DNA from: Acidimicrobiales bacterium
Lineage (GTDB): Bacteria; Actinomycetota; Acidimicrobiia; Acidimicrobiales; AC-14
Direction of reading: 5' to 3'
Length of the DNA stretch: 64,000 nt
Assembly (NCBI GenBank): GCA_025463925.1
Contig: JAODBK010000015.1
Location: forward strand, 1 to 64,000
The notes beneath the pieces were generated by a model. The model worked only from the letters and a program-made list of their open reading frames with translations, made no database searches and had not been told where the DNA came from. Shown here piece after piece: positions 24,902-32,443 of the stretch; position 1 is the first letter of the stretch; each line of letters begins with the position of its first letter. The position numbers were made by a program, and so were the translations under genes.

Positions 24902-25837
24902 TCAGGCGCGGTACCGCTCCAGCAGGCGGGCGGCGGCCGCCCGCCCGGCGGTGGCGTCACCGTCCACGACGCGCGCGTCGGGCCCGAGCCTGAGCAGGAG
25001 GCGCTCGAGCCACGCCGGCCGGCTGGCGACGAGGACCACCCGGGCCCGCCCACCCGACAGCTGCTCGACCTTCTCCGCCGGGTACTGCTCGGCGACCCAG
25101 CGCGCGCCGGGTTCGAGCTCCAACGTGACCCGCGGATCGTCCGGTCCGGGTTCGAAGACCGCGAGGTCCGGGACGACGCCGGGCGGGTCGAACGAGGTGT
25201 CCAGCATCCGCGCCGATCGGATCCGGTCGACGCGGAACAGCCGCTCGTCGTCGACTGCGTGGCACCACGCCGACAGGTACCACTGGCCCTTGGCCGAGAA
25301 CACCGCGTACGGGTCGACCACCCGGCGCCGGTCCTGGTCGCTGCCGTAGGAGTAGTAGTCGAGCTCGACCTGCCGATGGTCGGCGGCCGCGGCCCGCAGC
25401 GCGTCGAGCAGCTCGCCGGGCGCCGGGCCGAGCGCGATGTCCACCGCGGCGCCGGCGTCGATGCCGAGCGCCGACGCCAGCTTGTCGAGGCCGCGCGCCA
25501 GCGGACCCGCGGGATCGGTGCCGGGCGTGGCCAACAACGTCTTGCCGGCGGCCAGCAGGGCGAGCGCTTCCGCCGGCGTGAGTCGCAGCGGGCGCCCGAA
25601 GTAGTCGGCGTACCGGATCCACACCCGGCCGTCACTGATGTCGACGTCGATCAGGACGTCCGGCGAGTACGGCGGCAGCCCGCAGAGCCAGAGGAGCTCC
25701 AGGTCGGCGGCCAGCTCCTCCTCGGTGATGCCGAACCGCGCGCAGACGTCCGCGAGACGCGGGCCGTCGTGCTCGACGACCCACGGCACCAGCGCGAGCA
25801 GGCGGCGCACCCGGGAGTCGGCGGACGGCGGCGGCAT
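24902..25837 (-). CDS. pafC: WYL-domain transcriptional regulator PafC
   Basis: 311 residues. N-terminal winged-helix region (about 10-60), WYL domain about 145-225 (KGQWYLSAWCHAVDDERLFR, RVDRI) and the WCX C-terminal extension. The second of two tandem WYL genes; the ATG shares a base with the pafB stop (TGATG). In mycobacteria PafB and PafC act together as the activator of the LexA/RecA-independent DNA-damage response. Gene order with pafA and tat supports orthology. Confidence 0.88.
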   Translation of the reverse strand: MPPPSADSRVRRLLALVPWVVEHDGPRLADVCARFGITEEELAADLELLWLCGLPPYSPDVLIDVDISDGRVWIRYADYFGRPLRLTPAEALALLAAGKTLLATPGTDPAGPLARGLDKLASALGIDAGAAVDIALGPAPGELLDALRAAAADHRQVELDYYSYGSDQDRRRVVDPYAVFSAKGQWYLSAWCHAVDDERLFRVDRIRSARMLDTSFDPPGVVPDLAVFEPGPDDPRVTLELEPGARWVAEQYPAEKVEQLSGGRARVVLVASRPAWLERLLLRLGPDARVVDGDATAGRAAAARLLERYRA

Positions 25838-26751
25838 CAGTGCGAGGCCACGAGCTCGAGCCACGCCACCATGTCGTCGCGCAGCGCCGCCGGGGCGAGC
25901 ACCTCGGCGTGGTCGAGGAAGCCGAGCACGAACGATCGGAACGCGGCGCGGTTGGTGACCGGGAGCTCCAACACCACCGAGCCGTCGGCCTTTCGCTCCT
26001 GCACGGCCTCGGCGCCGACCTGCCCGATGGCCCATCCGGCCTGGCCGGCGTCGACGAGCAAGGTCGCGGTGACCAGCTCCTCGTCGCCCATCCGCCACGG
26101 GTGCGGCTGGTCGCCGGTCGCGGTCGCCTCGAACGCGCCGGGCGGGCCGACCGGCTCGACGTCGCCGTCCACCCGGTCCAGACGGAACTGGCGGACTTCG
26201 TCGCGGTCGTGGTCGCGGCCCGACACGTACCAGTGCCCGTTCCGGAACGACAGGCCGTACGGATCGAGGGTGCGGCGGGCGCCGCGGTACCCGAACGCGA
26301 CCGCGCGCCGCTCGGACACCGCGCCGAACAGCGGCGCCAGGACCTCGGCGCCGGGGAGGGACGCGACCGGCGCCGAGCCGGGATCGGCACCGGTGAGCTC
26401 GCCGCCGAGCTTCCAGAGCGCCTCCATCCCGTGCCCGCCGTCGAGCCGGACCGCCGACGCCGCGAGGTGCAGCGCCGCCAGCTCGTCGGCCGCGAGACCC
26501 GGATCCTGGAGCTGGTAGTCCTCGGGCTTGATGCGATACCCGACAATGTTCGCCTGATCGTCGATGGGCCCCGACGTGATCGGGATCCCCATCTCGCGAA
26601 GCGTTTCCTTGTCGCGCTCGAAGGCGCGCCGGACGCTCGCCGGTTCCCCGGTGTACCCGGGCACCTGTTCGTACAGCTCGTCGGCGGTCAAGAGTCGGCG
26701 GGTCTCGAGCAGCGCCGCCACCAGGTTGAGCAGCCGCTCGGCCCGGTTCAT
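25837..26751 (-). CDS. pafB: WYL-domain transcriptional regulator PafB
   Basis: 304 residues. Starts NRAERLLNLVAALLETRRLL, the canonical winged-helix opening of WYL regulators. WYL domain at about 160-230 (RNGHWYVSGRDHDRDEVRQF, RLDRV), then WCX. Partner of PafC. The ATG at 26751 is 8 bases after TAGCGT, predicting a leaderless mRNA. Divergent from sufR, with only 54 bases between the starts. Confidence 0.9.
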   Translation of the reverse strand: MNRAERLLNLVAALLETRRLLTADELYEQVPGYTGEPASVRRAFERDKETLREMGIPITSGPIDDQANIVGYRIKPEDYQLQDPGLAADELAALHLAASAVRLDGGHGMEALWKLGGELTGADPGSAPVASLPGAEVLAPLFGAVSERRAVAFGYRGARRTLDPYGLSFRNGHWYVSGRDHDRDEVRQFRLDRVDGDVEPVGPPGAFEATATGDQPHPWRMGDEELVTATLLVDAGQAGWAIGQVGAEAVQERKADGSVVLELPVTNRAAFRSFVLGFLDHAEVLAPAALRDDMVAWLELVASH

Positions 26752-26759
26752 GACGCCCG

Positions 26760-26765
26760 ACGCTA
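26760..26765 (-). promoter_or_regulatory. putative -10 element of pafB-pafC (TAGCGT)
   Basis: TAGCGT on the minus strand, 8 bases before ATG 26751. Confidence 0.5.
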
Positions 26766-26792
26766 CCGGTCGGACCACTCGGCGAGGTCCGG

Positions 26793-26798
26793 TACCCT
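26793..26798 (+). promoter_or_regulatory. putative -10 element of sufR-like gene (TACCCT)
   Basis: TACCCT, 7 bases before GTG 26806; leaderless-type spacing. Confidence 0.5.
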
Positions 26799-26805
26799 TT
26801 TCGCG

Positions 26806-27435
26806 GTGCCCACGCGCGGAGATCTGCTTCTCCTGCTGCGCAAGCAGCCCGGGATCACGGTGGCCGAGCTGGCCGACAAGCTGGGCCTCAGCGCGATGGG
26901 TGTGCGCCGCCACGTCGACGCGCTCGCCGACTCCGGTCTGGTCGAACGGCACGGCGCGCCGACGCGGCGGCTCGGCCGGCCGGCGGCCGGCTGGCGACTC
27001 ACCGACGCCGGCGTCGAGCTGTTCCCGAGGCGGTACGAGGCCTTCGCCATCGAGGTGCTCGAGGACGTCGCCGACGCGTGTGGTGCCGAAGCCGTCGTCG
27101 CGGTGCTGGCGGCGCGCACCGCCAAGGACGTGCCGCGCTATCGGGACGCGCTGGCCGGCGCCGACGATCTGGCCGAGCAGGTCCGGCGGATCGCCCAGCT
27201 CCGCGACGACGCCGGGTACCTCGCCGAGACCAGCGCATCCGACGACGGCGCGTTCCTGCTCGTCGAACACAACTGCGCGGTCCACCGCCTCGCCGAGCGC
27301 CACCCGGCGGTCTGCTCGCAGGAGCTCGAGCTGTTCCGCACCGTGCTCGGCCCCGAGGTCGAGGTCACGCGGGTGTCGCACACCATGAGCGGCGACAGCG
27401 CCTGCTCCTATTGCATCCGCCGTCGCACCACCTGA
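26806..27435 (+). CDS. sufR: SufR-like Fe-S cluster-sensing transcriptional regulator
   Basis: 209 residues. Winged helix-turn-helix at 5-70 (PGITVAELADKLGLSAMGVR, RHVDALADSGLV), then a helical sensor region and a cysteine-bearing C-terminus: Cys157, Cys170, Cys200 and Cys203 in the contexts EHNCAVHRL, AVCSQE and SACSYC. This matches SufR-type repressors that ligate an Fe-S cluster and control suf genes. No suf genes follow here, so its target may lie elsewhere or be the divergent pafBC. Confidence 0.82.
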   Translation: MPTRGDLLLLLRKQPGITVAELADKLGLSAMGVRRHVDALADSGLVERHGAPTRRLGRPAAGWRLTDAGVELFPRRYEAFAIEVLEDVADACGAEAVVAVLAARTAKDVPRYRDALAGADDLAEQVRRIAQLRDDAGYLAETSASDDGAFLLVEHNCAVHRLAERHPAVCSQELELFRTVLGPEVEVTRVSHTMSGDSACSYCIRRRTT

Positions 27436-27454
27436 CGGGTCCGCCGGCGACGCG

Positions 27455-28465
27455 TCAGTCGAGCATCCGGGCGGCGGTGACCCCCGCGACCGCGGCTGCC
27501 GCGAAGAACAGCGGGTCCTCGGTCGCACTCCGCCCCATGTGGGTGACGCCGATCCCGAACGCGCGGAGCCGGGCGTCGACGTCGGGCGCCGCGACCACGC
27601 GCCGGTCGCACACCGGAAGCTCGACGTCGTCCTCGCCCGCCGGAACGGCCACCGCGACACCTTCGGGGCGCGCCACCAGACCCATCGCGGTGCGGGCGTG
27701 ATGCGAGACCCCGCGGTGGCGGTCGCGCCGGTCGGCCGAGGACATCCGGAGCGCCAGCACCGGCTGGCCGCCCATGGCGGCGGCGATGTCGACCGCGGCC
27801 ACCACGTCGAGCGCGGTCGTGCCGAGTTGCGTGCCGGTGCCCACCAGGCCGGGGCCGGGCCCGACGACGGCGACGTCGGCGCGATGGTGGCGGGCGGCCG
27901 CCAGTCCCGACGCGACGTTGACCGCTTCGAGATCGCCGCCGAACGCGTGGCCGGCGGTGACGGTGAGGTCGACCAGGCCACGGTCACGCAGCGCCGCGAC
28001 CTGGTCCGACAGCGCCAGCGGGAGGGCGCCGCCGTCGGTCATGACGAACGCGACGCGCACGTGCCGGTGGCGCGCCTCGTCGCGCAGCGCGACGACGACC
28101 GGTGCCAGCTGGCTGTGCACGGAGCACACCACGACCGGCATGCCGTCGAGCGCGCCGGGCGCGTCGTCGTGCTCGTCGAACGCCCCGGTGTCGGCTTGCA
28201 GGCTGGTGTAACGCAGCTTCATGACGTGGCCCCCGCCGGGCTCGCGCCACTCGCGACGGGCCAGGTTCCAGTGCACGACGTGCCAGCCCCCGCTGCCGAG
28301 TCCGAGCTCGACCGCGGTGGTGTTGACGACGACGTCGTCGCCGACCGCGACGTCGCCGGTGAGCTGCGTCAGCACGAACGCCGGCTCACCGTCGACCTCC
28401 ACGCGCTGGAGCCCGGCGCGCTCGTCGGTGATCGCGGTGACCCGCCCGGTTCGGAAGCTGGGCAT
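27455..28465 (-). CDS. DUF3866 family protein
   Basis: 336 residues, cytosolic (no signal or helix stretch). The N-terminal 100 residues look like a small beta domain (RVTAITDERAGLQRVEVDGE). The rest has alternating strands and helices with Gly-rich turns (MTDGGALPLALSDQVAALRD; VVGPGPGLVGTGTQLG), suggesting a Rossmann-like fold. The family is actinobacterial and of unknown function; here it lies directly after pafA (7 bases), so a proteasome-linked role is possible but unproven. Confidence 0.75.
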   Translation of the reverse strand: MPSFRTGRVTAITDERAGLQRVEVDGEPAFVLTQLTGDVAVGDDVVVNTTAVELGLGSGGWHVVHWNLARREWREPGGGHVMKLRYTSLQADTGAFDEHDDAPGALDGMPVVVCSVHSQLAPVVVALRDEARHRHVRVAFVMTDGGALPLALSDQVAALRDRGLVDLTVTAGHAFGGDLEAVNVASGLAAARHHRADVAVVGPGPGLVGTGTQLGTTALDVVAAVDIAAAMGGQPVLALRMSSADRRDRHRGVSHHARTAMGLVARPEGVAVAVPAGEDDVELPVCDRRVVAAPDVDARLRAFGIGVTHMGRSATEDPLFFAAAAVAGVTAARMLD

Positions 28466-28472
28466 CGCTCGG

Positions 28473-29831
28473 CTACAGCGAGGCGATGAGCTTCTCGACC
28501 CGGTCGTCGCGCGACTTGAACGGGTCCTTGCACAGGACGGTGCGCTGTGCCTGGTCGTTGAGCTTCAGGTGCACCCAGTCGACGGTGTAGTCGCGCTTGC
28601 GTTCCTTGGCCCGGCGGATGAACTCGCCGCGCAGCCGGGCCCGCGTCGTCTGCGGCGGCTCGGACACCGCCTTGTCGATCACTTCGTCGGTGCTGGTGCG
28701 CTCGACCAGACCGCGATCCTGCATCTTGTAGAACAGGCCGCGCGCCCGGTTGACGTCGTGATACTGCAGGTCCATCAGCGCGACCTTCGGGTGGGTCAGG
28801 GGCAGCCCGTGCCGGGTCCGGTAGCCCTCGATGAGGCGATGCTTGATCACCCAGTCGCATTCGCGGTCGAGCGTGAACGGGTCCTTGTCGAGTTGGGTGA
28901 GGCAGTGCTCCCACATGCCGAGCGCCTTCTCCTCGAGCTTGGAGAGGCCCTTCTGGTCGCGGTAGCGCAGCGCCCGGCTGAGGTACTCGGACTGGATGTC
29001 GATCGCGCTGGCCTCGCGACCGTTGGCCAGGCGGACGCGCCGCTTGCACGTGGTGTCGTGGCTGATCTCGCGGATCGCGCGGATCGGGTTCTCGAGCGTC
29101 ATGTCGCGCAGCACGACGCTCGGGTCCTCGAGCATGCGCAGCAGGATGCTGGTGGCGCCGATCTTCAAGAACGTCGCGTACTCGCTCATGTTGGAGTCGC
29201 CGACGATGACGTGGAGGCGGCGGAAGCGCTCGGCGTCGGCGTGCGGCTCGTCCCGGGTGTTGATGATCGGGCGACTGCGCGTCGTCGCGCTCGAGACGCC
29301 TTCCCAGATGTGCTCGGCCCGCTGGCTGATGCAGTACATCGCGCCGCGCGCGGTCTGCAGCACCTTCCCGGCGCCGGCGTAGATCTGCCGGCTGACGAAG
29401 AAGGGGATGAGGATCTCGGCGTAGTGCCCGAAGTCGTCGCGGCGGCTGGTGAGGTAGTTCTCGTGGCAGCCGTACGAGTTGCCGGCCGAGTCGGTGTTGT
29501 TCTTGAAGAGGTAGACCACCCCGCGGATGCCCTCTTCGCGGAGTCGCTGCTCGGCCGACGCCAGCAGGCTCTCGAGGATGCGCTCCCCCGCCTTGTCGTG
29601 GGCGACGAGATCGGCGATCGAATCGCACTCGGGAGTCGCGTACTCGGGATGGCTGCCGACGTCGAGGTAGAGGCGGGCGCCGTTCTCGAGGAAGACGTTC
29701 GAGCTGCGGCCCCAGCTGACGACCCGGCGGAACAGATAGCGGGCGACCTCGTCGGGGCTGAGCCGGCGCTGGCCGCGAAGGGTGCAGGTGACGCCGTACT
29801 CGTTCTCGAGCCCGAAGATTCGCCTGTCCAT
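28473..29831 (-). CDS. pafA: Pup--protein ligase PafA
   Basis: 452 residues. Glutamine-synthetase-like ligase opening [13 protein letters not shown] (nucleotide/Mg site), [38 protein letters not shown] and TRDEPHAD. It lacks the Dop-specific loop, so it is the ligase that joins the C-terminal Glu of deamidated Pup to substrate lysines. ATG at 29831. It is divergent from the small gene at 29860, and the -10 candidates of the two interleave. Confidence 0.96.
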   Translation of the reverse strand: MDRRIFGLENEYGVTCTLRGQRRLSPDEVARYLFRRVVSWGRSSNVFLENGARLYLDVGSHPEYATPECDSIADLVAHDKAGERILESLLASAEQRLREEGIRGVVYLFKNNTDSAGNSYGCHENYLTSRRDDFGHYAEILIPFFVSRQIYAGAGKVLQTARGAMYCISQRAEHIWEGVSSATTRSRPIINTRDEPHADAERFRRLHVIVGDSNMSEYATFLKIGATSILLRMLEDPSVVLRDMTLENPIRAIREISHDTTCKRRVRLANGREASAIDIQSEYLSRALRYRDQKGLSKLEEKALGMWEHCLTQLDKDPFTLDRECDWVIKHRLIEGYRTRHGLPLTHPKVALMDLQYHDVNRARGLFYKMQDRGLVERTSTDEVIDKAVSEPPQTTRARLRGEFIRRAKERKRDYTVDWVHLKLNDQAQRTVLCKDPFKSRDDRVEKLIASL

Positions 29832-29842
29832 CCCTTGGGCTC

Positions 29843-29852
29843 ACGGTAGCGT
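29843..29852. promoter_or_regulatory. interleaved divergent -10 elements (pafA and the DUF2007-like gene)
   Basis: TAGCGT on the plus strand (29847-29852) is 7 bases before ATG 29860. TACCGT on the minus strand (29843-29848) is 11 bases before the pafA ATG. They overlap by two bases, so RNA polymerase could not occupy both at once. Confidence 0.4.
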
Positions 29853-29859
29853 TCTCCTG

Positions 29860-30183
29860 ATGCAACAGGACCGGATGGTGCGGTTGGCCACGGTGCACAC
29901 CACGTTCCATGCCCGGGTCATCGCCGCCCGGCTGGGCGCCGAGGGCATGGTCACCGAGCTCCGCGGCAACGTGGACGGCCCGTACCCGATGGGCGACGTG
30001 CACGTGTTCGTCGCCCAGGGCGACCTCGACAGCGCCCAGGAGCTGATGCTGGCCGATGAGGTGGAGTCGGCGTTCGAGGACGACGAGGACCCGCCCAGGC
30101 GCCTGCCGGCGCCCCCTGCGTGGGTCTACTTCGCGGCGATGGTGCTCATCGCGGCGCTGGTCCTGACGTTCAAGAGCTGGTGA
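29860..30183 (+). CDS. DUF2007-like small protein with C-terminal membrane helix
   Basis: 107 residues from ATG 29860. The first 65 residues (MVRLATVHTTFHARVIAARL, then GMVTELRGNV and HVFVAQGDLDSAQELML) have the ferredoxin-like pattern of DUF2007 (putative signal-transducing) domains. A short acidic and Pro-rich linker leads to one membrane helix (about 87-103). Predicted tail-anchored cytosolic domain. Its last 14 bases overlap the convergent end of prcA. Confidence 0.65.
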   Translation: MQQDRMVRLATVHTTFHARVIAARLGAEGMVTELRGNVDGPYPMGDVHVFVAQGDLDSAQELMLADEVESAFEDDEDPPRRLPAPPAWVYFAAMVLIAALVLTFKSW

Positions 30184-30853
30184 GCAGGGCGGCGAGCTCG
30201 TCGTTCTCCAGCCGCCGGAACGCCCGCCGGCCGTCGCCGCGGTCGAGCACCGCGACCTCGAGCTCGCGCGGCTCGAGCTGACGATCCGGCCCGGCGAGCG
30301 CACCGACCGCCGCCCGCAGCGCGGCCCCGAGGTCGGCCGTCGCCTGGTAGGCCTGCTTCATCCGCTCGGCGATCGTCTCAGCCTCGCCCCCGAGCACAGT
30401 GAAGCCCTCCTCGTCGACGACGGTGCCGTCGTACAGGATGTGGAAGAGCTGGTCGTCCGGCGGGTCGGCGGCGACCTCGGCCACGAGGATCTCGACCTCC
30501 ATCGGCTTCATCTCGTGGGTGAAGATCTGGCCGAGCGTCTGCGCGTACGCGTTGGCGAGTGACCGCGCGTCGACATCCTCGCGTGAGTAGTTGTACCCCT
30601 TGAGGTCGGCGTGGCGGACGCCGGCGGTGCGCAATGAATCGAACTCGTTGTACTTGCCGACACCGGCGAACGCGATGCGGTCGTAGATCTCGCTGACCTT
30701 GTGCAGCGTGCGCGACACGTTCTCGGCGCAGACGAGGATGCCGCCCGCGAACGTCAGTCCGACGAGACTGCGACCGCGCGCGATGCCCTTCCGGGCGTAG
30801 TCGGCGCGGTCCTTCATCACCTGCTCCGGCGCCACGTAGAACGGCATGCTCAT
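30170..30853 (-). CDS. prcA: 20S proteasome alpha subunit PrcA
   Basis: 227 residues with the alpha-subunit pattern: N-terminal helix H0 (YVAPEQVMKDRADYARKGIA), RGRSLVGL strand, KVSEIYDRIAFAGVGKYNEF, and no N-terminal threonine. Alpha rings gate the chamber and bind Mpa. Starts 12 bases after prcB; ATG 30847 is an alternative start. Confidence 0.95.
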   Translation of the reverse strand: MSMPFYVAPEQVMKDRADYARKGIARGRSLVGLTFAGGILVCAENVSRTLHKVSEIYDRIAFAGVGKYNEFDSLRTAGVRHADLKGYNYSREDVDARSLANAYAQTLGQIFTHEMKPMEVEILVAEVAADPPDDQLFHILYDGTVVDEEGFTVLGGEAETIAERMKQAYQATADLGAALRAAVGALAGPDRQLEPRELEVAVLDRGDGRRAFRRLENDELAALLTSS

Positions 30854-30865
30854 GTCAGCCGGTCC

Positions 30866-31663
30866 TCATCGTGGGTGTCCTGATTCGCTCTTGTGCTGGA
30901 TGAGGGCGGCGAAGCGTTCGGACACCTCGGACTCCGGCACGGGCGTGTAGCCCGCGGCGGTGATCGTTGCGACCGTCGGGTAGATGCCGCGCACGGGATC
31001 GGGACCGCCGGTGGCCGAGTCCTCGTCGGCGGCCTCGTAGAGCGCCTCGACCGCGAGCTCGATGGCGGCGGCACGATCCAGGCCCTCGGTCCATCCGAGC
31101 TTGATCGTCGTGCGGGCGTCGCGCCCACCGGACCCGTCGGCGTGGAAGTCGGTCTCCTCGTACCGGCCCCCGGTGGCGTCGTAGGTGTAGATGCGGCCGA
31201 CCTGCCGGCGGAGGTCGTAGCCGGCGAACAGCGGGATCACGACGAGGCCCTGCATCGCCATCGGCAGGTTCTGCCGCACCATCTGCGCGAGCTGGTTGGC
31301 CTTGCCCTCGAGACTGAGGGCTGCGCCCTCGACCTTCTCGTAGTGCTCGAGCTGCAGCTGGAACAGCTTCACCATCTCGAGCGCGAAGCCCGCCGAGCCC
31401 GCGATGGCCACACCCGAATGACGGTCCGCCGGATGCACCTTGTCCATGGCGCGGTGGGCGATGCTGCTGCCCGCGGTCGCCCGCCGGTCGCCGGCCATGA
31501 TGACGCCCTCGTGGTAGCGCAGCGCGCAGATCGTTGTGCCGTGGGCGATCACCGGGCCGTGCTCGTTGGGCTCGACCTTCGGTGGCTCGCCGTTCATGCG
31601 GCGCACGAGATCGACGAAGCTGGAGCCGGGATCGCGGTCCGGTGAGAAGCGGGGCAGCGTCAT
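30866..31663 (-). CDS. prcB: 20S proteasome beta subunit PrcB
   Basis: 265 residues. A 42-residue propeptide ends at HG, releasing the catalytic Thr43 (TTICALRYHEGVIMAGDRRA). Lys and Asp of the active site lie in MDKVHPADRHSG and GDRRA. The ATG at 31663 overlaps the stop of the endonuclease VII gene (ATGA), so prcB translation is coupled to that gene rather than to pup. Confidence 0.96.
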   Translation of the reverse strand: MTLPRFSPDRDPGSSFVDLVRRMNGEPPKVEPNEHGPVIAHGTTICALRYHEGVIMAGDRRATAGSSIAHRAMDKVHPADRHSGVAIAGSAGFALEMVKLFQLQLEHYEKVEGAALSLEGKANQLAQMVRQNLPMAMQGLVVIPLFAGYDLRRQVGRIYTYDATGGRYEETDFHADGSGGRDARTTIKLGWTEGLDRAAAIELAVEALYEAADEDSATGGPDPVRGIYPTVATITAAGYTPVPESEVSERFAALIQHKSESGHPR

Positions 31664-32223
31664 GCAGCGGGGGACGTTAGCGCCCGCACCCGCGCCCTGA
31701 TCAGCTCGTCCAGCTCGTGCTCGGTCTGGTCGTGACGGCGGAGGTAGCGCAGCGCCGCCGTCAGCAGGTCGAGCTGCTCCTCGAAGGCCCCGATCGCCTG
31801 GTTGCACGGGAAGCAGAGCAGCCCACGCACCGCGCCGGTCTCGTGGTCGTGATCGACGTGCAGCGAGCCGTCCTCCGGCTCCGGCCTCCCACAGATGGCG
31901 CAACCACCAAATTGGTCCGCGAGCATGCGCTCGTAATCGCCAATGGTGAGCCCATATTTGCGGTTCAAATGATACTCACGCTGGTAGCGCTTGTATTCTG
32001 GTGTTTCACGTAGACGGCGCTGGTTTTCCTTGTATCGCTCCGGATTCTGAATCCGCCATTCGACCGCGCGCCTGATGGCTTCCTCTCGAACCTCTGGGTA
32101 CCGAGCCGCCGCCCTGGCCTTGAAGCAGCGCATGCAGTCGCCCCGCAGCCCATCGCGAGTGCCCTTGGCCCGGTAGAAGTTGTCCTCGGGCTGCGCGGCA
32201 CCGCATTTGCTGCATATCTTCAA
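31660..32223 (-). CDS. endonuclease VII-like (His-Me/HNH) nuclease between pup and prcB
   Basis: 187 residues from TTG 32223, two bases after the pup stop. Two zinc motifs at the N-terminus (KICSKCGAAQ; CMRCFKARAA) precede a basic helical stretch. The C-terminal nuclease core has CAICGRPEPEDG, LHVDHDHETGAVRGLLC and CNQAIGAF, the signature of phage T4 endonuclease VII relatives that cut branched DNA. Base composition is low: 61 of 120 bases are G or C in 31921-32040, against about 70% around it, which suggests transfer. I recall a similar gene between pup and prcB in Streptomyces, so the position may be old. Confidence 0.88.
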   Translation of the reverse strand: MKICSKCGAAQPEDNFYRAKGTRDGLRGDCMRCFKARAAARYPEVREEAIRRAVEWRIQNPERYKENQRRLRETPEYKRYQREYHLNRKYGLTIGDYERMLADQFGGCAICGRPEPEDGSLHVDHDHETGAVRGLLCFPCNQAIGAFEEQLDLLTAALRYLRRHDQTEHELDELIRARVRALTSPAA

Positions 32224-32225
32224 TG

Positions 32226-32423
32226 CTATTGACCGCCTTTCTGGACATATGATTTCACGAAGTCCTCGGCGTTCTCCTCCAGCACCTCGTCGATTTCGTC
32301 CAGAAGATCGTCCAATTCGGCCTTGATCTTCTCGCCTTGCTTCGACTGCGCGGGCGCCTCTTCGACCACCTCTTCCTCGCGCGGCGCCGGCGTTGCCTTC
32401 TTCTTCTGTTCTCTTTCAGCCAT
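32226..32423 (-). CDS. pup: prokaryotic ubiquitin-like protein Pup
   Basis: 65 residues ending KGGQ, so it needs deamidation of Gln65 to Glu by Dop before ligation. The middle is a highly charged helix (KAELDDLLDEIDEVLEENAE) that binds the Mpa coiled coil; the N-terminus is disordered and Lys-rich. ATG at 32423, with AGGAGG 16 bases upstream, a long spacing. Coding G+C is lower than in most neighbours. Confidence 0.97.
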   Translation of the reverse strand: MAEREQKKKATPAPREEEVVEEAPAQSKQGEKIKAELDDLLDEIDEVLEENAEDFVKSYVQKGGQ

Positions 32424-32443
32424 GGTGATGCATCGCTTTCCTC

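Noticed and set aside
31660-32423. pup plus nuclease as a new defence or mobile element.
   Set aside because: No flanking repeats or transposase, gene overlaps are intact, and a comparable neighbour is remembered from Streptomyces; kept only as an operon curiosity.
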